DNA of 64,000 bases from Laccaria trichodermophora (Eukaryota > Basidiomycota > Agaricomycetes > Agaricales > Hydnangiaceae). Of the stretch, positions 36,225 through 47,800 are shown piece after piece (positions within the stretch are counted from its first letter, which is position 1; every line of letters starts with the position of its first letter). The stretch is taken from NCBI GenBank assembly GCA_018417955.1, contig JACTVC010000003.1:992001-1056000 (forward strand), read 5' to 3'. The translations under genes were made by a program, and so were the position numbers. The notes under the pieces are model-generated. The model was not told where the DNA came from, did not search any database, and saw nothing but the letters and a program-made list of their open reading frames with translations.

Positions 36225-36973
36225 ATCTGAGGTATGTAGTGGAGGTGCTCCATGAGGTGCCTTATTATAAAGCACCTTGCGGGCGCCATGTCATCGCTTG
36301 AGTCAGCACTCTCCGTACTAAGCGATTCCAGGATGATCCGTAGATGCTTCAAATCTTTGCGATCCGTTTAGTTGGTGCGTATGCAGAAGATGATATTGAA
36401 TGTTTATCGGAGGAACTCGTTCCCCTATGGTTCGAAGTTGAGCAAAGTATAGATACAAATTTGTCCACTGGAGGCTATCATGCGCGATTTTTGTCGGTAT
36501 GTTTCAATGCTTTTCGACTGAAGCTGACTAAATATGAGAACATTGTGGTGATTGAAATTGAAAGCAATTGCAAGCTTAGAAAGGTCGATAAGCAGTTGCA
36601 GCAACCTGAAAACCAGCGGTGCCTACCGTACATGAAAAACTAGCCAAACCCTTGCCATGCGCAAGCTAACCACTTATGAGGGAGAGGCCTGGAAATGCGC
36701 TTCTTATTTTCCGGTCGTTTTTGTGCGGGGTGAGTACGAAAAGAACGTTGACGATCAATTGAGTCTTGACGATACAGAGGACTACAACGTGACCGATCGA
36801 CGATCGTCTTCAAGTTCCATTGCCAACCCACACTGGGACCAACCTAAGGACTCGCGCAGACTTTCGAGGTGTGACAACGACGAAACAGAGCAAAAGAGAA
36901 TGTTCCGATTAAATAAATATGATATCCAAGACGAATGATATATAGATACGAATACCGATAGATACAACTCCAC
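36225..36973. other. intergenic; no gene supported
   Basis: Contains the upstream region of the metalloprotease gene and the 3' flank of the nitronate monooxygenase gene. Plus-strand open frames at 36344-36643 and 36657-36938 show no domain and no homology that I recognise. Confidence 0.5.
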
Positions 36974-38401
36974 CTATAGTTTTGTCCTGGGGCTGACTTT
37001 AACGAGTGACGCGTTGTGTTGCAAGATCCTCGCAGCATCGTTGATCATGTCGTCAACGATGACTTTGGCGGGAGGCACGTCGTGAATAAGAGCGGAGACG
37101 CGTCCCATGAGCCATGGTCTAATAGAACGGGGATAGTTCATGAGCACTTTGAAAGTTTCAAAATGCTAATTAAACTCACCGTCCTTCCAATGACTTGTTG
37201 GGGTACTTCTCGAGCTCATTGTAGTGGGGAATGACACCCTTCGCCGTGAGCTCCTTGATCTCCGCCTGCCTGTTTGCCTCCCAATCGGCAACATACGGCG
37301 TTTTCCTCACCCGCAGGGGACGCCCCGTGTAGATAAGAGTAGTGACCGCATCCTCAAAGCCAGCGCTGACGACGAGCTCCTTGTGCAGCTTGGGTGCACC
37401 CGCCTCGACACAAGCGACAAATCGCGTGCCGACCCCTAAGTAGTGAGGACATCAGCAACCAAACTTGTAGTCGCGAGGGAACAAATGCAGCTTACAGACA
37501 GCCTGAGCACCCCAGCTCAAATTCGCAGCCAGCCCTCTTCCGTCATAGACGGCACCAGCACCAATAACATAAATAGGTTTGCCGTTCAGCTTAGAGAATT
37601 TCCCCTTGCACGCATCCACACACGCTGGGATGAGGATGCTCGCAGGTGTATCACCAGTATGTCCACCTCCCTCGCCAGCCTGGGCGCAGATGAGGTCGCA
37701 CCCGACGTCAATGGCCTTCTGCACGTGCTTGGGGTGGCCGACCATGTTCATGACGGGGATACCTGCGTTATGCAGGGCATCTACGGCTTCCTTTGGTGGA
37801 ACACCAACGGCGGAGACGAAGAGGGCGGCTTTCTCTTCAATGATAACCTGGATCAGGTCTGGCAGTTGACCCTTTGTGTAGTCGAACTAGCAGCGGATGT
37901 CAGATAGGGAAACGACAGGATAAATAAGAGGCAGGGACGTACGTTGGTCTTGCGTGCGCTCCCACCTACTTGTGGAAGGAGGAGGTCAACACCGAAGGGT
38001 GCGTTCGGGTCTTTAAGGTCCTTCTTAATCGCGTGGATCTAATGAAGAGCGTCGGTTAGTCCATGCGAGCAAAGTTTAAGTGACCCCCGACGAAGACGAA
38101 GGCGCGAAGGCGCAAGAACGGAAGGAAGGAAAGGAAGAGAAACTCCTGATCTCGGGGAAGGACGTTCGCCGTACCTGTTGACGGAGGATTTTCGGGGTGT
38201 ACCCAACACCACCAATGACACCAAGACCACCAGCGTTCGTCACAGCAGCTGCCAGCTCAGGCCCAGCGGCAACATTCATTCTATTATGTATTCGATTAGT
38301 AAAGAGGTGCAACGGACAACACCGATGACCACGCACCCAGCCAGCAAGATGGGATGCTTGATGCCAAAGAGCTCGGTAATGGGAGTCTGGATAATGGCCA
38401 T
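36974..38401 (-). CDS. nitronate monooxygenase (2-nitropropane dioxygenase family)
   Basis: ATG 38401 gives MAIIQTPITELFGIKHPILL, the standard start of the family. After an intron comes MNVAAGPELAAAVTNAGGLG, then GYTPKILRQQ, PFGVDLLLP, VSAVGVPPKEAVDALHNAGI, MNMVGHPKHVQKAIDVGCDL, the FMN phosphate-site region AQAGEGGGHTGD, and GVGTRFVACVEAGAP. These are canonical TIM-barrel FMN motifs. About six exons with intact joints. The C-terminus reads LVKVSPRTKL with TAG at 36974-36976. TKL resembles but does not fully match the peroxisomal PTS1 consensus. The enzyme oxidises nitronates such as propionate 3-nitronate to detoxify them. Confidence 0.88.
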
Positions 38402-39017
38402 TGTTGTTGGAGGTACAACGTACGACGGTTCAGATAGAAGAGGGGGAGGGTAAAGTAAGTGCGAGAGACTGATTTATAGTTGGCCGCTGGTGCATGATAT
38501 CCGGTTTATGGACGCAGCTTGTTAGAGCGGTTACACCGGCGCCGCAATTACCGGATCCTGACCCCTCGTCGAATTTTGAAATTCGGAAAACATAGTACCC
38601 ACACGCGTCATTGGTCAATGGTCATTGTTATAAGTGACCGGAGGAAAAGATTCAGCTTCATTGAGTTCGTTGTTTTTTTCGGTGGGGTTCACAACGAGCA
38701 ACGGTAGGGACTTTGTAATTTGAATTGGGGTTTGTCCTCACTAAGTACTACAGCCAACCTGGGCTGGTCAATAGGGTATCATAAAGTTATGAGTCGAAGT
38801 AATTGGCAAAAGAGTGTGTGTGATGCGGATTCATGGTATTACTCGTCATAGCTTGAATAGTAAGCGGATGTCTGGGGTAACATGGAAGCATATGCAAAAG
38901 AAAAAAACGGTAAGAAACTGGGGATAGCAAAGATGGCGAGGAGTCGAAGATGCGTTTGTGGTATAAGTTGTGTTGCGAGTCTAACCAGTCCATCCATCCA
39001 ACGAATACTGAAGCGTA
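38402..39017. other. intergenic; promoter side of the nitronate monooxygenase gene
   Basis: No coding feature is supported. The last 400 bases are the 3' flank of the coiled-coil gene ending at 39018. Confidence 0.5.
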
Positions 39018-40893
39018 TCACGGAGGAGGAACGTCGAGCTCCTCCTCAGGAATAAGGAATAAAGGGCCGTTGCCGTCGGTGGACGACCTCCGTCCAACAC
39101 TCTGCATCAACCTGCGTAGTCTAGCCAGCTCCTCCGACAACGTCCTAAACTTTGCATCAGCCCAACATCCAATATCAACACAAAAGAGCAGTACTCACGT
39201 TGCCGTATTTCCAGCCTTCTCGCATTGCTTTACACTCGCCTCAACCTCATCGTGCATCTTCTTAATCTCACCCACCCAATGCTGCTCAACCTCTTTCGCC
39301 CGTTTCAGGTCCTCTTCACGCAACTTACGCATCTCCTCCCTCCCCGACTCGACATTCTTCAACTCCTCAACCAGCGTCCGGTACTTCTTCCCCACGCTCT
39401 CCGCCTCCACCTGCAACTTCTCCTCACGCTTCCTCATCTCGTCCCGCAGTCGGTCAGTGTCAGTCTTCCACGACTCCACAAGACCCTTGATGCTCTCTCG
39501 CAATGTAATGTACTCCCGCTCAGATTTTTGTGAGAGAGCCGTTGACTCAGATAACGCTGTTTCCATCTCCCGTAATGATTTCTTGGACGTCGCAGTCTCG
39601 GTTTTCAGTTGACTTCTGAGAGTGGCAGCTTCTGATTCGGCTTTACGCGCGCGTTCTAGAACCTGGGAACAGAGAGTTAGTTCAAATGAAAATGTGTCAA
39701 GGCGATGACACACCTCTTGTAGCAGTCGCTCTTTCCTCGCCACGACATTGTTCAGACCCTCGTTCTCCAACCTCAGCCTCTCCCTTCCTTCTTTCAAATC
39801 TTCCGTCTGCCTGGTCAGCTGCGCAACACTGCGCTGAGACAACCTGAGTTGTGCTTTTGTGTTCTCCAGAGCATTGCGGGCATTGACCACACCCGTTTGA
39901 AGATCCGCTAGCACTTTTGTCGTCCCTCCCGGGGTGAGCGACATTCTTCGATTCGGAGATGGAGGTGGCTGCAATGACGATGATGACAACAAGTCGCCGT
40001 TGCCATTGGCGGAGTCGATTGGTGATGGTGATAGCTTGGATGAAGAAGGTGAAGGTCGCTGTGTTGCTGGTTGTCCCTCGTCGGCTAGTGCCCGTGCATT
40101 GCCTAAGTGAGCATGGGACGAAATAAGGAAATTGGACAGATATAAATACATAATTGGGAGGCGGGAATGGAGGAGACAGTGACCCACCTACTGATGCAAC
40201 TGGTATTCCTGTAGGAAGAAAAACGTGTTGGCCATAGTGTTGCATCATGAATGGAAGAAGCAAAAAATGGAGTCACGTACGAGATAGAGTGCGCGTGGGA
40301 CTGGAAGCGCGCTTATATGACGTGGGGCTGACAGATGTTACGCCGAAGGTCATCGGGATGCCTTCGCGTATCCCGTTCTCTTCTATGCCATCACGCTTCG
40401 GGAGGGGCAAAGGTAAACTTGAGTCGGGGCCTGCGATGTTCTGAAGGACGTCATAGCTTGATCGGCGCTTCATTTTTGTGGCAGGAGAGACGATGGGCGT
40501 GGCGAATGCAGAAGGCGGTGAGGTGGATGATGTTGACGCCATGATAAAATCGTCAGATAGTTCTGGAGCGTATGGGCGCGGGCCGACACGAATGATGTTT
40601 TCAAGGGTATGCAGTTGTGCTTGCTGGTGCCGTATTGTATGTTTCAACGTTGATACCTGATTCCGCACGGCAACTTCAACATGTTAGCCTCTAGAAACCG
40701 ACTCAAAGGCATGCGTGTGCTCACCTGGGTCGTCTAACGAAATTGTGGAGTGGTGGGTGCGCACAGAGTTACGGGATGAAGCCCTAGATGTCGAGCGGTC
40801 ACGCTGAAGCTTTTGGGGCGACAGACCTCTATCAGATATGCGTGGCGAAGACGATGGTAAAGTTGCGAGATGACCGTTGGGACTTGACGACAT
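39018..40893 (-). CDS. coiled-coil protein with disordered N-terminus, unassigned
   Basis: ATG 40893 starts a Ser/Arg-rich segment (SSSPNGHLATLPSSSPRISD, LSPQKLQRDRSTSRASSRNS). An exon follows with a short coiled coil (VSTLKHTIRHQQAQLHTLEN) and phosphosite-like Ser-Pro stretches. Long coiled coil fills 39950-39195 (LRLSQRSVAQLTRQTEDLKE, KKYRTLVEELKNVESGREEM). The last exon ends FLIPEEELDVPPP at 39018. About six exons. Remembered agaric homologues carry the name SWI5-dependent HO expression protein 3 (She3-like), but the match rests mainly on coiled coil, so no symbol is given. A structural or mRNA-transport adaptor role is only a guess. Confidence 0.65.
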
Positions 40894-41204
40894 TCACCGA
40901 TCGAAATATTGAAAGCAAAAGGAGGGTGAAGAAAGAAAGCTACCAGGCTGTCTGGTAGAATAATTCTGTAGCTGTAGTGGTGGCCCTTTTCAAGCAGCTT
41001 TTCCGCTGCTGAGCCTGTATATGGTTTGTGGTGGCACTTGGACCGTCAGCCCGTCAGTCATGAGCTGAAAAGGTGAGTTTGACGAGTCCGTTTACATCTG
41101 TTTGTTTTCATTGAAGTCACGTGCTCAATTAATTATGCGTCGATTCCGATTCCTTCTTCACGACGGCCACTCTGAGTCTCTGCCCTCCGCGATACCCATA
41201 CCAA
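40894..41204. promoter_or_regulatory. 311-bp divergent promoter region
   Basis: Lies between the ATGs of the leftward coiled-coil gene and the rightward RING gene. Pyrimidine-rich on one side; no defined motif was identified. Confidence 0.4.
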
Positions 41205-42260
41205 ATGGCGTCTCCATGCTCGATCTGCCTATGTTTGTACAAGGAGCCTGTCTGTATACCTTGTGGTGAGTTTAAGAATTTATTTCTCTGTTCAACGCCA
41301 CCCAACGCGATCGAAAGGTCACGTCTATTGCAGGAAGTGTCTGCAAGACCATGTTAACGTCGCCACGAATACGACAATGAAAGCTCAATGTCCGGATTGT
41401 CGCGCGAATTTTGAACTTTGTGCGTCGTTTACAGCCACACTGTATTTCTGAACTGACTGTTCGTTTCCTCAGTGACACCTGATGTTCGTCGCACGCTTCA
41501 TGTTCAGCATTCTCTATCTTACTTTTCATTCGAAGCTTAACTGTTTACCCCAAAAATACCAACAATACGTTCTTCCGGCTGTACGTCGGGTTTACTTGGA
41601 CACAACACCATACACGAACCTCCAGAAAAAGCTTAAACACGCCGAAAACCGCAACAAAGCTCTCAGAGAGGGCGAAGAGGAGCTTATCAAACAATGCGAG
41701 CGTTACCAAGCGGCAGCCTCTGCTCATAGAAGGGGCGAAGCTAACGCCATTGCGGAGCTCGACGACTTGCGAAACGAATTCGAAGAGGCTGTTGGAGCTC
41801 TGGACAGAGATAAAGAAGAACTCCAGGATACAGTGGAATCTTGCGAACGGGAGAAGGAGGAACTCGCTGAAACTAACGAAGAGCAGGAATCTGAGATTGA
41901 GCGTCTCAACGAAACGATTAGCACGCTAAGCTTGGAGAAGAACGAGACTCGCGCAAAGTATGAAAATTTGAAACGTGAATACAGGAAACTCAGGGCCCAG
42001 TAAGTTTATTTTACATTGCATCTTCTTCCGTCTGACATATCCGTAGATATCAACCTCGCAGTGACGAGGGTAGCTCACGTCTCGAACACTCTTTCGACAG
42101 GAGTGACCCCGGTCCGAGCCCACCTGTATGGAGGCGTGTCATACGACCTCTTCCGCGCACCAGCGTTGCAGCCAAGATATCCCGTTCTCCTAGTCCTCTA
42201 CCCCATTTCAATACAAAACGCCCGCGTCTGGCAGATTCGACAAGGATGAGACGCGAGTAA
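41205..42260 (+). CDS. RING-finger coiled-coil protein, likely E3 ubiquitin ligase
   Basis: The first exon gives MASPCSICLCLYKEPVCIPC; after a 58-bp-class intron it continues GHVYCRKCLQDH and AQCPDCRANFEL, completing a C3HC4 RING. Two further introns lead through LTPDLNCLPQKYQQYVLP and AVRRVYLDTTPY into a long coiled coil (about residues 90-210, KEELQDTVESCEREKEELAE). A final exon after a 45-bp intron reads YQPRSDEGSSRLEHSFDRSD and ends ADSTRMRRE at 42260; without that intron the protein would stop at 42003. RING plus coiled coil suggests a self-assembling E3 ligase. The substrate is unknown. Confidence 0.8.
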
Positions 42261-42459
42261 AATGATATTTCGCACCGAAAGGCCACAAATATCTCCCAAC
42301 TGCTTTCATTTCCGTATTGTTATGTGTACCTCTCTAGCTTTGCTTCAGCTCCATTTTCTTGCCATCTCTTGTAACTGTAGTCCTGTGACAAGCGCGTCTA
42401 GTATCACGTGTCGATCATTTGGTGTGACGGCGTCAACTCAACGTTCCCCACCAACCACC

Positions 42460-44573
42460 ATGTCGCTCCCTGAACTCCTTAAAGCCGCGAAGCAGCTCGT
42501 CCGAAGGGCGGATAAGGACGGCATATTAGAGTACGCTTTCAATTTGACCCTAGGGAGCATTAAATCCAATACAACGAGTGCAGCACCCTAACACCGCGTC
42601 TAATCCGACAAGAACTGGAGAAGCAATTCAAACTCGAGGCGGGCACACTCGACGCGCCGGAGTATAAAGGGAAACTAAGGGATGCCGTGACTGACGCTTT
42701 GGTGAGCTCCGGATCCTCCCGGTGTTCTCCAAGCAAGGGCTTGCTTTACCAAGTTTTGATAGGCATCCGGGGGTGAAGGCGATGATGATGAGGAACCAAC
42801 GCCGAAGAAAGTGAGGAAGTCGAAGAAGGAAGAGGGGTCGAAGAAGAATTCGTCTGAGAAGCCGGTCACAAAGAAACGCAAGTCGAGTGCGGTGGTCGTA
42901 TCAGACGAGGAAGTGCCCAGTGATGTACAAGCCACGAAATTCGAAAATCCAGCAAGCAAGAAGAAACGCAAGTCTAGCAGTGCCGTCGTTGTTTCGGACG
43001 AGGAAGACGTGGAAGCTCAAGCGTCGAGTCCGGCACCGATATCCGAAAAGCCAGTAAGCAAGAAGAAATACAAGTCTGGTGCGGTTGTCTTGTCGGATGA
43101 GGAAGATGTTGAAGTGTCAAGCCCAGCACCGAAATCCGAGACGTCAGTAAGCAAGAAGAAACTCAAGTCTAGTGCTGTCGTTGTGTCGGACGATGAAGAT
43201 GTGGAAATGCGGTCTTTGTTCAGCCAAGCACCGAAATCCAAACCAACGTTGAAAAAGGCGCCGGTGAAGGAGGAGAAGACAAAGCCCAAGCCAAAAAGAA
43301 AATCCAGCTTAGCAGCGGAAGAAAGCTCTTCAGCCGGAAAGAAGAAGCAAACGGTGAAAAAGGCCACGAAGGAGTTCAAATCTCTGGTGTGTTGCATTGC
43401 CCCATCTTCCTCTGCATTTTTTTCCCTCACTGATATTCGCGAGTTTAGGAACATGTCCCGACTTCTGACATGGAAGATGACGAGCCTGACGACCCCGCAG
43501 AATCCTCCAAGTTGAATCTAGTTGAGGTCCGTTTATCTCCGTTCTGAAGTCATGCTTTTCATCGTGCTAGTGTACCCAGGTGAAGTCCAAGCTTGAGGCA
43601 CCCCCTCCAAAACGGCGCAAGGTTTCCTTGCCACCTAGCAGCGACGAGGACGAAGAGGACGTGAAGGCCACCGTCAAGCGGAAAGATGCACGTTTTCTTT
43701 CATCCCGATCGTCTGTATCGTCTGATTTATGTTTGGTTGTCGATAGCCCTCAGACAAAAGCGATGCAATCGTCGACGAACAGGCAAAGAAAAAACGCAGA
43801 GTAAAATCCGAGAGTACGAAGGTAAGACCTAAGCCCTCATCTCCTTGCTCAACTTGTACATGTCCATGCCAGGAACCTAAGAAACCGACAACGGCGAAGA
43901 AAGCCAGGCCCACCAAAGAGAACAAAGGATCAGGTTTAACCAAAGATGAAGAAACTATCAAGCGTCTCAAAGTACGTCTTTCCCCTTCGCCTGTTTCCCT
44001 TTTGCATGGCTCATGGACAACTCAAATACAGTCACTAGTCTTGGCATGTGGTGTACGCCATCCCTGGGCCAAACTTTTTGCAGACCTATCGGCTAGCCAG
44101 CAAATCAAGAAACTCAAAGAGATTCTAGCCGATTTGGGTATGAAAGGTCGGACAAGCATGGAGCAAGCCAAGGCCATCAGGGAGAAACGAGAGCTGGCTC
44201 AGGAACTTGGTGGGTCTTCGCCCTTTTCATCATCCTCAATTGATGGAAAATTGGCACTTGTGACAGAGGACGTCCAAGAATTCGAAAAGAAGGTTATAGA
44301 GATCTCGTCAAAACGGGCACAAAAGCAGAGTCAAAAACCATCGGGAAGGTTGTTGAAGCGGGATCGTGACGACGACGAAGAAGATTCAAATTCCGAGCGT
44401 GGAGATGGTAGTGACTCTGAGGACGATGTCAAACCTGAAAAAAGACGGGTTTGTTTTCTGGTTGATGAGATTTGTACATACGAGGTGCTGATTGTGTTTT
44501 TTTTCCTCGACAGTCAACTGCTAGGAAGAGTATCATGGCGTTCCTTGAGGATCAGAGCGACGAAGACGACTGA
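42460..44573 (+). CDS. HIRIP3-like histone chaperone with DEK_C-like N-terminus
   Basis: ATG 42460 (MSLPELLKAAKQLVRRADKD) begins the gene. Next comes LTPRLIRQELEKQF...LDAPEYKGKLRDAV, a DEK_C-like helical domain. A long Lys/Ser/acidic region has repeated SSAVVVSDEEDVE blocks at about 42880-43210, a minisatellite-like internal repeat. The C-terminal part reads SLVLACGVRHPWAKLF, QQIKKLKEILADLGM and RTSMEQAKAIREKRELAQEL, the conserved core of HIRIP3 proteins. The last exon ends STARKSIMAFLEDQSDEDD. HIRIP3 binds H2A-H2B through a CHZ-type motif and interacts with HIRA. At least six exons. A nuclear histone chaperone role is likely. Confidence 0.8.
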
Positions 44574-44887
44574 TCGTGATCATACTGGATTCAGCGCCCC
44601 TGGAACCCTCCCAGTGCGACTTGGACTGCCTATCTCTTGGAAAGATACCTTTTTTGATAAGATCATCCTCTTTATCAACTGAGAGCGGATGACCAGCTTC
44701 GGATATATACAACTTACACCCTTCAAGTTGCATAGGATACCGTACAAGGAAAGCATGAATTATTGACCCTTCGTTGAGAAGGATGGTATGATGTACAATT
44801 GTATAGCGAGGAGTTATAAGTTGTGTCCGACTACCGTATACAGCACTCAAGTCCCCAGAGAAAGATGAAAAAAAAAATCCAAGAAAG

Positions 44888-47800
44888 TTATGATCTATAG
44901 CTCATGGTTGGGCGTAGCTGTGGTGAGCGCGGAGGTGAAAACGTTCTTGGGAAGTAGGTCGTCGAGGGCGATGCTAAGGATCCAGGAAGGTACAACGGAA
45001 TGGTAGGAATCAGCTCGAACACATGTTGAGCAATTCCTCTTGGTTGACGACCTCCGCCATGGGGCACTGCCGTCGGTTCTGTGGCGTTCATGACTGCATG
45101 AACCCTCGGCTCTTGGGACATGTTCTCGTCGGAACCTTCTGGTGGTAAGGCCGCCAGACTCAGGTCCACACTTCGGCCGTCCCACACACACCTCACATCG
45201 TTCCCTGGAATGATCTGCGATAGACGCCCCGTCTCCACACGTCGAATTTCGATGAACCGTGTATCAAACAGCAGGATGTATGGTGGATGGAACGCTACTC
45301 GCTCGGCAGTTCCCTCCCATTCAATGAGACCTGCCGTTCGGCTGGGATGCCCTTGCTTGTCCACAAATATACCGAATTCTAACGATGTATTATTCATCAA
45401 AATCTCTTGCAAGAGGCAGCCACAACGTACCATTATAACAGAGAAGGAACTCATCATCGTTAGGTCGGAACATGCCAAGGGGTCGACACGAGTCACATCT
45501 CTTTGTCAAATATGAGTATCGAGGATCTTCTTTTTGCGGTATTGTGACACTTTTGAAACTAAGACTACATGAGCAAATACGTCATTACGACTGATAACAA
45601 ACTCACTCGGTGAGATCCATGATTTCGAATCCTTTTGTGCACAGAACCGCGATCTTGGCTTTGAGGAAGATCAAGTCGTATGACTCGGAAGATAAAACAA
45701 ATTCCCTGTAGCTCCGGAACCATTCCGACTTGTTTGACCTCCGTCCCAGTATAGGCAATAGTCCACCTGGAGCCTTCGGCCTTTCATTGATTTTGTCGAT
45801 GACAGGCTCGACAACATGAAAAACACTGTCATTCTAAACAAGGTCACAAAGGATAGTTGCATAACGCAACAGCTGACTTACCCCTTTCTTATTCATGTAA
45901 ATGACAAGAGTACGTCCATGGAGGGTACCAACGCTGAAGAATTGAACTTCTTTGGAGCCGTTGATCTTTTGAGGTGCCTGTGAGGCATGAATGCTAGAAG
46001 TAGAAGTGGGCACGAGTGCTTCAATGTGATATGCAAAGAGTGACTGCAAAACTATTCAGGATGCAAAGGGTGTACGCAACATACAAATTACTTACCTTGT
46101 CAGCTAGGACTAAAAATAAACCGAAGTCCTCTAGCATAGCGCATTGTGTAACCATCTTGACGTGAAGTACACGACGCATGGCTGGTACAAGCTCAAAATC
46201 AAGGCCTACCGAATTTCTGGGAAAGGCTTACAACGTGAATCATGACGGAATCCAATCCAAACGCCCTCTGCGCACCCGATCGCCACCAGTCCACGTCCGT
46301 TTGGAGTACCTAGCGCTTGATCAGCCGATTCGTCACGAGGATAAGCCGACTGGACTTACTAAAAGGCACAGAACAAGTGACTTTGCCTGTGAACAACAGA
46401 GTCCCATCATGCCACGCTGGCGAGGTCGGCCCCATGTTTAAGGATGGAACGAGGAAGGATTCGATGCTCAAAGTTTCTATTTCGAAGACTTTGTTCGATT
46501 CTTGAACCACTTTGCGTAATCCAAGTGCCTCCTCTAACTTTGGTTTCCATTCTGACCTAGCTTGAGCTGACTCAGCAAAAAGAATGTAAGGTCCACCCAA
46601 TCGTCCGTTGTAGTGGATTGTGAAAGGATATACGGCCCGAGAGTCGCTGATGTTGTCTGGAGCTCGTGAGCTAGAGATACTTCCGCTGTCCCCGCTTCGA
46701 AGGGTGCGCAAAAGTCCTGAGCCACGTTGGGTCGAGGGATCAGTGGAGTTTACGATGGAAAGCAAGTCCAGGGGTATTGGCTGAAAATTTCTATCAGCAA
46801 TAAGACACTCGAAAAAAATCATCAGACCCACTCTTCGATGGACATGGTATTTTGTGACTCCGTCTTTCTCCCTCGGTTTGGTCATGACCACTTATGAAAT
46901 ATGGGGTCAAGAACGTCAAAGAAGGATCGTTGCGACTTACTGTAGTTGTCGAAGAGTAACACGAAGAGTTCTGTCCAACCCTCCCATCCGACACCGCTGT
47001 CAGGTTGTCGAAGCAATTTTCCGGTATGTATCAAGGATCGCTGTTCGTTGAGGAGGTCCATGTCCTGACAGAAGCCCTGAGTGACATATAGCAAGAGGAA
47101 TGAAGGGTACATACGACACTTTCGCCAGGTTTGAAGACCAGATTTGAATTGTACTTCCATAATTCCACCTTCTGCTTAGCAGAGGCAACGCCAGGCTCAG
47201 TCTCCTTCGCTAATGCACTTATCACCTCGATGACCTGCGGAATGGCACTCCTATCTTCACTGCCCGCCGCTGTCTCGCCTAGGATTTGCTTGAGAAGAAG
47301 CTCGTAACGTAGTAGACGGGGTATCGGTCGATTGATGAAAGCCTTCATGTCGAGCCGATGAGCATCAGGATGTCTGATAGCATGCTGGAGAAAAATAAAT
47401 AAATATAAGCATATGTGATGCAAAGGAATCGGCATACCTCAACAAACGTTTTGAAAGCCGGGTTATTAGCCATCTCATCATCGATTCGGTATGCTGCAAT
47501 AGGGTAGTTGGGTATATATTCCATATATGCTTCTCTAAAGTTCAGCGCTGCATCAAAAACGGCAGCAGTGATAGATCGTATCCTGGGGTGTTCCTCCCGT
47601 TGAATCTCGTGTAAGTTGTCGACCAATCGCCTATGGTGGGCATGCAATTCACTAAAATTGTGGAATACATCCATAGTGAATTGTTCGAGTCTATCAGTTG
47701 GGATGATTGGAGGTTCCGCGTTCCTGAGTGGCCGAAGATACATCTGAATGGCAGCGATTTTAGTTGACATTTACAAGGTGAAAACCCAAAACGAACGTTT

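Noticed and set aside
42880..43210. SSAVVVSDEED repeats as a separate repeat element
   Set aside because: They are in-frame internal repeats of the HIRIP3-like coding sequence.
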